Shown here: positions 1-10,638 of the stretch, in pieces
How the letters are laid out: the number at the start of each line of letters is the position of its first letter
Position numbering within the stretch: position 1 is the stretch's first letter
Source of the DNA: Zygnema cylindricum
Lineage: Eukaryota > Streptophyta > Zygnematophyceae > Zygnematales > Zygnemataceae
Direction: 5' to 3'
Length of the DNA stretch: 64,000 nt
Assembly: GCA_037447655.1 (NCBI GenBank)
Contig: JBBHKE010001283.1
Coordinates: 62,001-126,000, forward strand
Program-made: the position numbers and the translations under genes
The notes under the pieces: model-generated
What the model was told of the DNA's origin: nothing
The model's input: the letters and a program-made list of their open reading frames with translations, nothing else
Databases searched by the model: none

Positions 1-53
1 GTAAACTCCCAATAAGTGAAGTCTGTTCCATCGAACATAGGCACCCTAGATGG

Positions 54-66
54 TGGGCCCATAACC
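54..66 (-). promoter_or_regulatory. Primer-binding site, half-tRNA type, Copia-0
   Basis: Directly inside the LTR the minus strand reads GGTTATGGGCCCA. This is complementary to the anticodon arm of initiator tRNA-Met, the type of primer used by Drosophila copia and yeast Ty5, and not to a tRNA 3' end. The ATG inside it is in frame with gag. Confidence 0.75.
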
Positions 67-800
67 TGAAACTCTGAGACCTCCATTGGCCCTCAGAGTA
101 TGCAGATCCAAAAGAAGCTAATCTAGATAGTGCCGACTCCAAGTTAATATAAACCCAAGTGACTGACCCCTTGACAGTCAGAACCCCAATATAGATTCAC
201 CCCTGTGAAATAACACTTTCTGTGTGCTCAGTTCCACCACAGAATGCAAAGTTAGAATATGAGATTTGGACACATTCACCCACTTTGACTTTCCCTTAGA
301 AATACAGCCACCCTGGCAGACAAAAACTCTGACCGACTACACCCCTCTGTAGCGTGGACTCCCCTGAGTTCACAGCAAAAAGAATCACTGAAAATGGTCA
401 AGTAAATTGATCGTTATGGCTGCCCAAAGTTAGCCATTTATACAAGGTGCTCTCTGGGAGAGACAGCTATCTACCCAAAATTTCCTAAGTCCTATTCCCC
501 CTCTAAAACTCTATCTTCTGAAGTACGGCACCAATCAAATTACTGTGTCGTACATAAAAGTACAGGTGCCGGTGTACTTTCTGTACGGCCATTGTACAAC
601 ATGGCCAAATTGTCAACACGTGTCATAGCTGGATTTGTTTCCGCAATCTCCGGAGTCGCCGCAATCCAACATTGTCGCGCCACGTGTCACATTACGTGGC
701 GATGGCTGAAAAACGCCAAAAGTACATGTTCCGTGATCGCGACACCTATCGTGGCCGTCCGATCAAAATCGGCTACAATCCTAGCCGCTGAAATTCGACG

Positions 801-893
801 CGCGGTATTTGTTTCGCTATCGAAACAAATGCGGGGTATTTGTTTCGCTGTCGAAACAAATGCGCGGTATTTGTTTCGCTATCGAAACAAATG
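801..893. repeat. Three tandem 31-bp palindromic units in the Copia-0 LTR
   Basis: Units at 801-831, 832-862 and 863-893, plus a partial fourth to 904. Each contains the inverted repeat TTTGTTTCG..CGAAACAAA. One or a partial such motif is present at the equivalent place in the solo LTR (10020-10050), Copia-B (about 14158-14175) and, degenerate, in Copia-C. It probably lies in U3 and may act as an enhancer; this is inference. Confidence 0.85.
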
Positions 894-1031
894 CGCGGTA
901 TCCGTTCTGCCCCCATTCCGTACTTCGTACTAAATTAAACTGTATCTATGTACTAAGTATCTATTAGCCGTTAAACGGATTAATCTACATATGACGATTT
1001 ATATATCTGTCAAACCCAAATTGTAATATCT

Positions 1032-1125
1032 GTTGTAGACATAACGGCTAGAGCTAACGGCTACTTCGGATTGACGGACGGTAGGTACCAGGATCAATTC
1101 CTGGGTCCGTCAACTAACTTTTGGT
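1032..1125 (+). other. tRNA-like sequence antisense to the Copia-0 LTR
   Basis: Antisense to the LTR the sequence holds a D-arm-like stretch (GCTAGAGCTAACGGCTACTT), an outer stem TTGACGGAC..GTCCGTCAA and a T-arm-like hairpin CCAGGATCAATTCCTGG. The same block sits about 200 bp inside four other copia LTRs in this window. It is not a normal tRNA gene: the putative outer stem lies between the D-like and T-like arms. Confidence 0.5.
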
Positions 1126-1305
1126 AAGTCTACCTAATTTACCCCCTGTCTTCTCTAGAGAGCCTAGGCAGCCATGGCTCTAGCTCTCTATCCAGCCTTC
1201 AGTGACTACAACAAGTATGGGGGCTTGGAAAGGGGAGTTAGAGGCAGACCGCCTCAGCTCTTTTTCTATCCTAATACAGACCTATAAAATACTCAAATAT
1301 CAACA

Positions 1306-1781
1306 GTAAACTCCATCACTGACGTTCGTTGCTTCAAAACTGCGATCCTATCTCTTGCCGCCTTCGTTGTGTTGACGGGCTGCCAAGTGTCGCGGAGAAG
1401 TTGAAAGAAGAGCGCCCACACGGTCGGTAACTCATCGTCCTCTACCAATGTTCTCCACCAAGCCCCCGCTGCCCCTTTAAGAAGACCACCTGCGTAGTGA
1501 ATCTTCTCACGATCCGATATGCTAGGAAAATTCTCGAGATAGTTCGCCACGGAGAATAGCCATGAGTCAAGGTTCTTGTGTCTTGCAGGGTCAAACTCAT
1601 CGGGAAGTCTTAATTTCGGTCTCCGGAAGTCTCTTTCTACGCTTCCATGAGGTCGCTCCCCTAGACGCGACTCCAAGGCTGTGACGGTGTTACTCAGCTG
1701 CGCGTTCTGTAATCCCACACTTTCCAACTCCCTGAGAACTTGCGCCAACATTTCTGTAGTGGACACGTCGTGTTCATCCAT
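1306..1781 (-). CDS. Gypsy-1 gag, N-terminal part (truncated by Copia-0)
   Basis: About 159 residues from the ATG at 1781 to the copia boundary. Residues 1-45 look like a coiled coil (TEMLAQVLRELESVGLQNAQ). From about residue 55 there is a retrotransposon gag/capsid signature: LRLPDEFDPARHKNLDSW, then YAGGLLKGAAGAWWRTL and a W of the capsid core near LRDTWQPVN. This is the structural protein that assembles the virus-like particle. The ATG lies 22 bp downstream of the primer-binding site, as expected for a gypsy gag. The frame stays open up to the Copia-0 LTR, where the match to gag stops. No stop codons are seen in the surviving part. Confidence 0.8.
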
Positions 1782-1802
1782 GCTGTCGAGTCACGGGTAA
1801 TA

Positions 1803-1814
1803 GCTCTGATACCA
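1803..1814 (-). promoter_or_regulatory. Primer-binding site, initiator tRNA-Met 3' end
   Basis: The minus strand reads TGGTATCAGAGC, the standard plant retrotransposon primer site complementary to the 3' end of initiator tRNA-Met. It is one base from the LTR end at 1816. Confidence 0.9.
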
Positions 1815-1815
1815 A

Positions 1816-2324
1816 TGTAAAAGAGGCAACAATACACCACAACACGTCACAGTGCACAGCGGAAAACACCAAAGATCTCCCCGTAGCAACAGCAGGAACA
1901 CACAGAACTCACAGACAAGGTTAGGCTTTATTACTTGAAAGAGAGTACAAGGTTGCGCTAGCTGTGTAAGTCAACTTAAGGTCTCCATTCACCAGGTCTA
2001 CTTGACTATTTAAACTAACTGCTAGTCAACCTAGTACTGTACAGCTGTACACGTGGACCTTCACGGTCAATCGAGATCTATCCAAAACTTCCTTCTATAA
2101 CTATACAGCTCCATCTACATTCTGCGGTGTTGATATGCTGCGCTGCTGCGCCGCTGCGCCGCTGCGCTACTAGTTGCTACGCCGCTAAGTTGCCATGCTA
2201 CTATGCTGCGCTGGTTTAGAATCGCAGCTGCGCTGCGCTGGAATCGCAACTGCGCTGCTCTGAAATTGCAACTATAGCAGCCTAGCCCTAGCCACTAAGT
2301 ACCCAATTCTGTAACCTTGTTACA
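1816..2324 (-). repeat. 5' LTR of Gypsy-1 (509 bp)
   Basis: The minus strand begins TGTAACAAGG and ends TTTTACA, forming an 8-bp-class imperfect terminal inverted repeat TGTAA..TTACA. It is followed by the tRNA-Met primer site. The second LTR is not in the window. Confidence 0.8.
2133..2275. repeat. GCTGCGC-type minisatellite inside the Gypsy-1 LTR
   Basis: An irregular array of 6-8-bp units built on GCTGCGCT / GCGCCGCT / ATCGCAGCT, locally far more GC-rich than the flanks. Confidence 0.75.
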
Positions 2325-2945
2325 TTTACGCAAAGCACGCTTAAAGGTTTGTACAGCTCTCCCTGCCAAACCGTCTGCTTGTGAATGATCTCGGCTCGTC
2401 CGTCGGTGATCGATTAACGCCTTGTCCAGCATCTCCTAAAATTGGCCACGGAACTCGGTTCCTTGGTCGATAAGTACTTCTGCGGGGGCTCCATACCGAA
2501 GGAGCACAGGCTCCTTAAAAGCTGCGGTGGTAAGTTTAGCAGTTTTCTGCGAGAATGCCACAACTTCCACCCATTTACTTGAATTCTCGATCATTATCAT
2601 GATGTATTGTTTGCCCCTTCGAGAAATGGGAAAGGGACCTGCATGATCACACGACCACTTGTAAAAGAGACCCGAATAGGCAAGGACTGAAAGGAGGTCT
2701 GGCGGTTAGAAAATGAAGTTCGTAGCCGGTCACATGTGCTACATTCATGCAATAGAGCCGCCACATCGGCCTCCATGCCGGACCACCAATACCGTGCTTG
2801 TACCAAACTCAAAGTCCGTTTGGTGCCAGAATGTCCTAGGTCAGTATGACTATGGTTAATAAGTGATAGTATTACGTCGGCCGTGGAACATGTCGGTGAC
2901 TTCCATCCTGGAGGAGACGAATAAGTGAGCCCCCAATCCATAAGT
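2325..2945 (-). pseudogene. Gypsy-2 integrase remnant
   Basis: Minus-strand translation, with frame changes, gives the integrase zinc-binding domain (HTDLGHSGTKRTLSLVQARY..LLHECSTCD) followed by core-like stretches: a Trp/Asp segment near 2640, VLIDQGTEF near 2460 and SRDHSQADGLA near 2390. These hold the second and approximate third acidic positions of the DDE triad, although the Glu appears replaced (LAGRAVQ instead of LAERFVQ). At 2325 the coding match ends exactly at the Gypsy-1 LTR. The 5' side fades near 2945. It is a dead fragment of an older gypsy element. Confidence 0.75.
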
Positions 2946-3840
2946 AACTTTGGGCTCTCTTACAAACACGCTTCTCTTCCATTCGAATGGTGCTTGCACG
3001 AAAAGACTGAGTAGAGAGAAAAAGAATTAAAGCACTGTCCCGCCATGGATTGTGTTCGGTTTTGTGGTTTGTGGGTGCTGCAAAACTGTAAATCAGATGT
3101 GGTTTTATGTACAAAATGAGTAGACGTAGACAAGATGTGGTGTGGTATGTAACTCCAAAGGGAGTTCAGAGATTTGGTACACTCTATGTACAAGTGTCGG
3201 TCCGTGGGGAAGTCAAGCTTGGTTGAGTTGGTTGACAAAGTACATATTTACTTGAGGGACCAGATTTACACGTGGAGGTTCATCTTCGCTGATGAATGAA
3301 TACGCGGACGGCGGACGGAGTTTGCCGTCATTTTTGAAAGAGAAATATTGAGCGAGCCGTCATTTCAGCAGACTAACTTTGACTGCGTACTTTAGCAGTG
3401 GTTAGGGTTAAGGATTATGTAAATACTTGTACGGTAGATGGCGGGGTTTAGTTTGATTAATGTTTAGTGTACCGACACACCACGGTAGTTGTGGTACGGT
3501 GTAGATCAGCTGTAGGTTCACTTTGTATATGTAGGACTTAGAATACTTTGGAGTTAGGATTTCAGTGAATGGAAAACTGCGAAGCAGTTTTTGTGTCTTT
3601 TTGAATTGCAAGATCATTGTGATCTTTTGGCAGAACCCTGTGAAATTCTGCGTGTGAATTCTATGTTATACTGTTTATATTGTGGCAAATTTGAAGACCT
3701 AGTGTGTGTCTGGTTTGCTTGGGGCTTCATTGTGAAGTTGGTCTTTTTGTGGTTTCCGTGAGAGTTTCCTCTTTTGTAATATGAATAATATGGCAACGGC
3801 TGGTGCTTCTTCTTCCTCCTCTGGGTCACCGGTTGCCTCA
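2946..3840. other. Unassigned sequence between retroelements
   Basis: No coding similarity, LTR or repeat was recognised. Several short minus-strand frames exist but carry no recognisable motif and look like chance. It probably includes decayed transposon DNA, because the Copia-A reverse transcriptase breaks off at its right edge. Confidence 0.4.
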
Positions 3841-6800
3841 AATCAACAAGTTGATCTGGATATATCCCAGATCGGTGAGAAACTCATCTAGTTTCCTATT
3901 CCATTGTCGCGAAGCCTGCTTTAGTCCACATAAGGACTTTATGAGCCTCCAGACTTTGCTCTCTTCTCCTTCTTTCACGAACCCCTCCAGTTGCCTCATG
4001 AAAAATTCTTCCTCTAACTCACCATTAAGAAAAGCAATCTTAATGTCCATCTGGTGTATTTCCATGTCTTCCGCTGCTACCAGACTGAGGAGAATCCTTA
4101 TTGATGGGAACCGAACAACTGGAGCAAAGGTCTCCTCATAGTCAATCCCCTCATTTTGGGTGAACCTCTTTGCTACCAATCGGGCCATATATCTCTCAAT
4201 TGAATTATTTAGCTTCAGTTTTAGTTTAAATACCCATTTACACCCAATAGGTTTTCAGTGTAGAGGACAATCTGCTAGTTCCCAAGTATTTGCTTCCATG
4301 ATAGAAGCCATCTCATCATTTATGGCTCTAATCCATCTTTCTTTCTCTGGACTATTCACAGATTGCGAGTAAGACTGAGGCGCATCTGGGTGAGATAGCT
4401 TAGTTACCTTATGAGCAGCTTGTTTTTCCTGTATCCTTTTGTTACTCCTCCTTCCTCCCTCAAACTCTGAAGCTGGAATGGATGGAAGTCTTGGATTTCT
4501 TCTCACTGTCTCATCGGCTCCCTTGTCCATAGAAGCCGCTTCTTTTCCTGCTTCTTCTATCTCCTCGACGTCCATAGGAGTATGTGAGGTTTTCGGTGAG
4601 TCTCCTGTATCTTGGATCTCCCCTAAATCTGGAATCACAGTTTCACTCATGTCCTTTTCAGGAACGACAGAGTTCTCCTCACTTTCGGACTCAAATCTGA
4701 TTCTTATCTTCTTTATATATTTGAAGGGGTCAAATGACTTCCCTTCATCCATGACAACTAAGTGTTTGACCAGAATGATATCTTTCTTTTCTAAGTCGTA
4801 GACTCTATATCCCTTAACATCCTTATGATATCCCACAAAGTATCCAAGTTTTCCCTTAGCATCTAGTTTCCAATTTTTCTTATCCGTGTCAAGACTGTAA
4901 ACTTGGCTACCGAATACTTTTAGGTGTGAGATAACTGGTTTCCTTCGAACCCATCTCTCATAAGGTGTCACTCCCTTTATAGCTGAGGTAAGGACTCTAT
5001 TCATAATGTAGTTGGCATAGTTCATTGCTTCTGCCCAAAATCTCTTTCCTATTTTCTTGTCTGCTAACATACTGCCTGCACTTTCTCCTAGTGTTCGATT
5101 CAACCTCTCAGCTACCGCATTTTGTTCCTGGTTATATGGTACAGTTTTCAGGTGCTGCACTCCCTCACCTCTCAGATATTCCTCAAACCGGTTAGAGGTA
5201 TATTCCCCCCCATTATCAACCCTTATCCTCTTAATGGGGGTTTCATGCAACCTCTCACTCCAGCCTTTATATTATTCGAAGTGAGTTGATACTTCAGACT
5301 TTGTTTTCAGAAAGTAGACTCTAGAGTATCTAGACCAGTCATCGGTTATTGTCATCATAAACCTCTTTCCTCCAACCGAAGGTATTTTTGTTGGTCCCCA
5401 AATATGTGTGTGGACGAAGTCTAACACGTTCTCACCTCTATATGTGGCGGCTTTGGGAAAGGGAAGTCTGTGAGCCTTACCTTGAGCACAACCACTACAA
5501 TCATCCATCATTTCATTATCCCCAAACTGAATGCCTTCTACTACCCCAAGCTTTTTCATTTCCCTCAACCTATCAAAATGCACATGCCCCAACCGCTTAT
5601 GGCAAATCATCAACTTAGGAATACCAACATAATAAGCATTATTCTTTTCATTACTTAGGTTAAGCCTAAACATTCCTTAGCTACCCTTATCTACCGTGAA
5701 GTAAACTTCATCACCATACTTAGTTGTAAAGACTCCCTTTCTAGTGAAGGTATCAAACTCCTTGTCATCTAGCACAGACGTAGAGACAAGATTTTACTCA
5801 GCTGAGGAATGTAGAGTACATTTGTGAATGTAAGTATAGAAGTCTTACCCTCCACTAAGACTTTCAGATCTATTGATCCCACTAAATCTGTAGTAACCAC
5901 TCTCCCATCCCCATACTCTATCGCTACAGTAGGGATCTTTCTTAGCTTAGTGAAGAGTTCTTTATCACGACACATATGCATGGATGCACGTGAGTTGATA
6001 ATCCATGCTTCTTGTGGAGCTTCCCGAATTGCTCCAAGGGCACACTTCTGTCTTCGAGGGATCTCCTTCTCCTCCAGACTCTCGTCAAGAAGAAGCTCCC
6101 CATCCTCCTCAGAGGACTCATCCTCTGTTTCTCCTGTCATTTTTGTTAACACAAGTGCCTTTTTCTTCCCTCCTGAAGAACCCCCTCCACGGTTCTCTTA
6201 GAGCCTCAGCTTTGACAGTTTGACACAATCTGCGATGAAGTGTCCCGGCTTTTTGCAAAAATGACAAAGACCTTTTGGGGGCCTTGGTCCCCCAGAATGA
6301 TCTCCTTCCCCTTTGTAAGGTTTCTTCGGGTCCTTCCCCCATCGGTCCTTTCATGCAGCTAGAGCTTGAATGCTTATTCCTCTTCTCCTAATCTCTATTG
6401 CGTTTTCCTGCACAAGTATCATCCTGACCACTGTGTTCCATTTACATGAATTATCAAGCATTTCCTGTACCCGATTCACTATGTTTTTTAATCATTTGGT
6501 AACTTCATGATAAGGGTGTTAACTTTCACTTTCATTGTACCTGTGCACCCGACACTTTCCATCTCCATATACAAACGAGAAAGATCATTACAGTAATCTA
6601 ACATCTTTCCTCCTTTGTCAGTGTAACTCACTTACTTTTGCTCAGCCAACTGGAGCTCCTGAATGGTTCCAGATCTATAAATCTCCACCAAACTCACCCA
6701 CAACTCCTCAGCCTTGTAAATGTGAAGGTGAGGGGTGGCCAAACCTTGAGTGAGGTATCTTAGAATAAAGTTCTTGGCAGCCATGTTTATGTCTTCCCAC

Positions 6801-7116
6801 ATTAGAGTATCATTCTCCACGGTCTTCACGGCCGCCGATCCCAGTGCCATGGTAAGAGGGGTGAGGGGTGTCTCCTTCCCTTTCCCCTTTTTGACACACA
6901 GCTGTCCCCATCATGTGCCTCCTCCACGGAGGCAGCCGTTGCTGCAGGAAACCTTACTCCTCCAAATCTTGGTGGAGTTCCCGATGGTGGACGTTTCACT
7001 TGTCCACGGACGATACCCCATTATCGTTTTCGCACAAAGCACCCATCATCATGGCTTCCCAATAGATGAACCCAGATCCATTAAATGTGGGCATCCTCGA
7101 GGGTGGGCCTATAACC
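3841..7116 (-). pseudogene. Copia-A: decayed copia gag-pol body, 3'-truncated
   Basis: Order on the minus strand: gag start next to a mutated primer site (7104-7116); gag (6632-6850, VKTVENDTLMWEDINMAAK); zinc-knuckle and acidic linker (5769-6354); protease; integrase zinc domain (5272-5673, HKRLGHVHFDRLREM, DCSGCAQGKAHRLPFP); integrase core with DNGGEY and VAERLNRT (4255-5250); and the start of reverse transcriptase (3838-4188, RFTQNEGIDYEETFAPVVRF). Homology to Copia-C stops abruptly at about 3845 inside reverse transcriptase, before YVDD. The protease DSG motif reads NSR. Multiple stops and frame changes show it is inactive. It is homologous to Copia-B and Copia-C in the same order. Confidence 0.85.
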
Positions 7117-7538
7117 TCCAATTCTGTGTCCTCCATTGTACCACAGAATACAGGAAGCCCCTAGATAATATTTATCTAACCCACTTTAATCCACAACCAT
7201 TGTTGTCCTCGAAGGCAAAATGACAGTTTGAGTGCACCCCTCTGCAGCGTGGACTCTCGTGAGTCCGTTGGAAAAAGAATCACTGAAAATTGCCAACCAG
7301 GCGATAAGTTATGAGGCAGTAAAAATGCCAATTTGTACAAACTCTCAAAGGGAGAGGTGACTACCTACCAAAATTTTCTAAGTCCTGATTCCCTTTAATA
7401 ACTTCTATCTACTCAAAAACAGACCAATCAGATTACTGTACCGTACCAAAAAGTACTATTGCCGGTGTACCTTTTGTACGACATATGTACGACAAGGCTA
7501 AAATGCTGACGCGTGTTGGATTTTCACTTGTCCGTACG
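7104..7538 (-). repeat. Copia-A primer site and partial 5' LTR
   Basis: Bases 7104-7116 are the primer site with one change (GGTTATAGGCCCA on the minus strand), which destroys the embedded ATG. From 7117 the LTR reads outward and includes the GTAC-rich core at about 7440-7493. At 7538 it is cut by a plus-strand LTR starting at 7539. Confidence 0.7.
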
Positions 7539-8314
7539 TGTTGAAATTTATGTATTTTCTAGGTTTGTATTGGAAAAATAAATAGAGTGTTGGAAAAAGG
7601 TAATTAATAGTTCACTTCTATATTTTAGTTAGAATGTAAAGAGAGAGAAATAGAGGACCAAATGCAGGCCATGGCTGCTGCGTCATTTAGTAGGAGGGGC
7701 AGAATGAATTAGAAGGTATTTTACTACTTTTAGTAAAATAGTGCTTCTGGCACGATTTGAACAGGGGTCTGCAAATTACTATGTAGACCTATACCCTATC
7801 CATTAAGGCACTAACGAAACGATTCATTTGGTATGTTTCACGCATATATATCTATTGATCTAAAAGACTAATTCGCAGCAGACTAACAAAAACGCGCATT
7901 AATCAATTCATGCATGGAAGCGAATCGAAGCCGTATAAATACAACTGATCGGACGACCACCATTACAGCCGCCACCCACAATAAGCTTTCGGCGGCCTTT
8001 GGGGATAGCCTCACGCGGTGCCACGTGGGGCCACATTATTTGATATCGGAGAAGATGGGAGGAGGAACCATGGCTCCCGATTTGGCAAATGTCACCTTGT
8101 AGACCATATCGTACAATGGCCGTACAATAAGTACATCGCCCATTGTACCTTCTTGTACTATATAGTGTTCCTATTGGACAAGGGTTTAGTAGTAGGTAGT
8201 CGTGAGTAGGCAGACTAAGACTTACTGATATTTAGGTACCTCTCTTTAAGAGAGATTGTAACTATAAAGGTCATCTTTGACCAGCCATAACTTAACGCTC
8301 GAAGAGCAAATTCA
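7539..8314 (+). repeat. Plus-strand copia LTR, truncated by assembly gap
   Basis: It begins TGTTGAAATTTATG..TATTTTCTAGG like the other copia LTRs, has the GTAC-rich core at 8109-8162 and aligns to within about 180 bp of the LTR 3' end before the Ns. It lies head-to-head with the Copia-A LTR. It is not an obvious pair with the Copia-B 3' LTR, because their internal blocks differ clearly. Confidence 0.7.
7740..7818 (-). other. tRNA-like sequence antisense to the 7539 LTR
   Basis: The minus strand reads like a D-arm (GCCTTAATGGATAGGG) and a B-box-like T-loop (CTGTTCAAATC), with AGTGC..GCACT able to close a stem. It is at the same LTR-relative position as the blocks at 9809, 13935, 18601 and 24002. 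Confidence 0.5.
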
Positions 8315-8324
8315 NNNNNNNNNN
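8315..8324. other. Assembly gap (10 N)
   Basis: Ten Ns join an LTR interior to unrelated sequence. The order and orientation of copia pieces across this point should not be trusted. Confidence 0.99.
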
Positions 8325-8470
8325 CACGGAGTTTTACTTCAAGAACAGTCGATACAAATGTAGGAGGGTGTAAACTCATAGCAAGAGTCGCCAGAAGTGT
8401 CAGCGGCGAGGGCCATGAACAACCTTAAGTTCATAAAAGATCCAGATCTCTAACGTTTTATTTTTCGTTT

Positions 8471-8613
8471 TATCATCTATAACTGTCCTCCAGTCTTCAG
8501 TGACTGCGACAAGTGTGGGGACTTGAGGAGGAGTTAGAGGCAGGCTGTCAATATCTACTATTTTGCTTTTTATTTTGCAATCTCTAGACCTAGAAAATAC
8601 TTGAATTCCAACA
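8471..8613 (-). repeat. 5' edge of a minus-strand copia LTR
   Basis: The minus strand begins TGTTGGAATTCAAGTATTTTCTAGGTCTAG and continues with the pyrimidine-rich block and the CACTTGTCGCAGTCACTGAAG stretch shared by all copia LTRs here. It may be the outer end of the Copia-A LTR, separated by the 7539 insertion. Bases 8325-8470 are unassigned. Confidence 0.65.
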
Positions 8614-8616
8614 AGT

Positions 8617-9603
8617 ACCGGGAGCGGCGACTGTGAAGACCGCTGAGAACGATACTCAAATGTGGGAGGATGTAAACATAGCTGACAAGAACTTCATTTT
8701 GAGGCACCTCACTCAAGCTTTGGCCACCCCTCATTTTCACATTTACAAGGCAGAGGAGTTGTGGGTGTGTTCGGTGGAGATCTATATAGATGGAACTATT
8801 CAAGAGCTCCAGTTGGCTGAGCAACAGCTAGTGAGTTACATTTACAAAGGAGGAAAGATGTTAGATTACTGTAATGATCTTTCTTGTTTGTATATAGAGA
8901 TGGAAAGTGCCGGGTGAACAAGTACAATGAAAATGAAAGTCAACACTGTTATGATGAAGCTACCAGATGAGTACGAGAACATAGTGTACCAAGTACAGGA
9001 AATGCCTGATAGTTCATGGAAATGGAACATAGTGGTTCGACTGATACTTGTGCAGGAAAACACAATGGAAATTCGGAGAGGAGGAAATAGCATTCAAGCT
9101 CTAGTAGCAGGAGGGGACCGATGGGGGTAGGACCCGAAAAAAACGTACAAAGAGGAAAGAGATCACTTTGGAGGATCGAGGCCCCCAAAGGGTCTTTGCC
9201 CATTTTGCAAAAAGCCGAGACACTTGATAGCAGATTGTGTCAAGCTGTCGGAGCTGAGGCTCCAAGAGAACCGTGGAGGTAGTTCTTATGGAGGAAAGAA
9301 AAAGGCACTTGTGGTCACAAAAGTGACAAGAGAAACCGAGGATGAGTCCTTGAAGGAGGATGGGGAGCTTCTTCTTGACGAGAGTGTGGAGGAAAAAGAG
9401 ACCCCTCGGAGACATAAGTGTGCCGTTAGAGCAATTCGAGAAGCGCCACGTGAAGGGTGGATCATTGACTCAGATGCATCCATGCCTATGTGCCGTGATA
9501 AGGAACTCTTCACAAAGCTAAGAAAGATCCCTACCGTAGAGATAGAGTATGGGAATGGGAGAGTGGTTACTACAGATCTAGTGGGGTCAATAGATATGAA
9601 AGC
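8617..9603 (+). pseudogene. Copia-B gag and protease (part 1)
   Basis: The gag region (KTAENDTQMWEDVNIADK.., LAEQQLVSYIYKGGKM) is followed by a zinc knuckle CPFCKKPRHLIADC near 9198-9240, which has the intact Cys-Cys-His-Cys pattern. An acidic linker follows, then a protease motif reading WIIDSDASMPMCRD. The normal Asp-Ser-Gly is Asp-Ser-Asp, so the protease is probably dead. Gag has stops near 8915 and 9128. The frame is cut at 9604 by the solo LTR and resumes at 10639. Confidence 0.8.
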
Positions 9604-10638
9604 TGTAGAAATTAAAGGTTATTTTAGTATTTTCTAGGTTTTGTAAGATGCAGAAAACAAGCAGAGGCAGTCTGCCTCTAACTCCTCTCTCCTGCTCCCA
9701 CACTTGTCGTAGTCATTGAAAGTTGGAGAGGGAGATAGAGCCATGGCCGTCTATGCTATCCCGAAGGGCATATATATTAGGTTAGTAGATTTTACCAAAA
9801 TAGATTTGACGGGCCCAAGATTTGAACCGGGTACCTACCGTCCGTCAAAGTAGCTCGTATCCGGTAGCCTTAGCCAACTAGACTAAACCAGATATGTATG
9901 ATATAGCGTATGATAGTTATTTAAATGTTTACACATCGGCTATATTCATTCAAGGGATATTTAGACATAGATACAATTTGTAATGTACGGCGTACGGCAC
10001 ATTCGAAACTGATACCACGCATTTTGTTTCAAAGGCGAAACAAATATTGCGCAAGTATTTATGACGGCCACGATTGTAATCCGGCTTGATCGGACGACCA
10101 CGAAGCATGCCGAGATCATGCAATAGGTTTTTGGCGGTTTGCGGTCGACGTCATATCAATCGCCACGTGGCACAATCACATTGGATTACGGCATCTCCAA
10201 GGATTCCAGGATTGAATCCAAAAATGACATGTGTCGACTTTTGGCCATGTCGTACAATGACCGTACATAAAGTACAATATCACGTGTACCTTTATGTACG
10301 ATACACTATTATGATTGGTGCCGTACTTCAGTAGATAAAGTCTTAGTGAGAGACAGGAATTAGAAAAATTCGATAGACAGGACCTCCTCTCCCAAAGAGC
10401 TGCTCTACAAAAAGGTCAACTCTGACCCTTCATAATTTACTACTCAGGGGATCAAAATTCTGAGATTCTTTTTGTTATCGACTCACGGGAGTCTTGCCTT
10501 TACAGGGGTAAAGGTGGTCAGAGTTTTTGTCTGCCAAGGTGGTAGTTATTATTGCTGAAACACAAAGGGGTCAGGGTTATCTTAGAGGCTTCGTGTGAGC
10601 TGCCTACTTTGGGGTCTTATGAGGGTCTCTGAGTTGCA
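9604..10638 (+). repeat. Solo copia LTR (1035 bp) inside Copia-B
   Basis: Starts TGTAGAAATTAAAGG and ends GAGTTGCA. The flanking 5 bp are AAAGC (9599-9603) and AAAGT (10639-10643), a target duplication with one change. The protease/gag frame of Copia-B continues directly on the far side (MK..VLVEG). The internal region has been lost, most simply by LTR-LTR recombination. The GTAC core is at 10251-10304. Confidence 0.9.
9809..9895 (-). other. tRNA-like sequence antisense to the solo LTR
   Basis: On the minus strand TAGTCTAGTTGGCTAAGGC fits a polymerase III A box (TRGYNNARNNGG) and GGTTCAAATCT fits a B box. An outer stem TTTGACGG..CCGTCAAA encloses the T-arm-like hairpin. This is the clearest of the copies. 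Confidence 0.55.

Larger units (their letters stand above)
1..1305 (-). mobile_element. Copia-0: 5' end of a Ty1/copia LTR retrotransposon
   Basis: The element reads leftward. Bases 67-1305 are its LTR (minus strand begins TGTTGATATT and ends GAGTTTCA). Bases 54-66 are the primer-binding site, and bases 1-63 encode the first residues of gag on the minus strand (MGPPSRVPMFDG..), matching the gag start of Copia-C. The rest of the element lies outside the window. It interrupts the gag reading frame of Gypsy-1 at 1306, so it is the younger insertion. The target-site duplication cannot be checked because the far end is missing. Orientation and family membership are firm; exact LTR ends were set by comparison with the Copia-C LTRs. 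Confidence 0.85.
67..1305 (-). repeat. LTR of Copia-0 (1239 bp)
   Basis: It starts TG and ends CA on the minus strand and matches the other copia LTRs at its 5' edge (TATTTTATAGGTCTG), the polypurine/pyrimidine block near 1140-1260, the GTAC-rich core at 548-603 and the 3' edge. It is about 190 bp longer than the Copia-C LTR, partly because of a 31-bp tandem repeat at 801-893. Confidence 0.85.
1306..2324 (-). mobile_element. Gypsy-1: 5' end of a Ty3/gypsy element
   Basis: On the minus strand the order is LTR (1816-2324), primer-binding site (1803-1814), then gag (1306-1781), after which Copia-0 interrupts it. The element abuts a different gypsy integrase at 2325, so it apparently inserted into that older element. 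The remaining pol and 3' LTR are outside the window. Confidence 0.85.

Noticed and set aside
7914-8209. Small plus-strand frames near the gap
   Set aside because: They lie inside a copia LTR and are non-coding.
9809-9895. A genuine functional tRNA gene in the LTR
   Set aside because: The arms are in the wrong order relative to the closing stem, and no credible anticodon arm or 7-bp acceptor stem is seen, so only a tRNA-like label is used.
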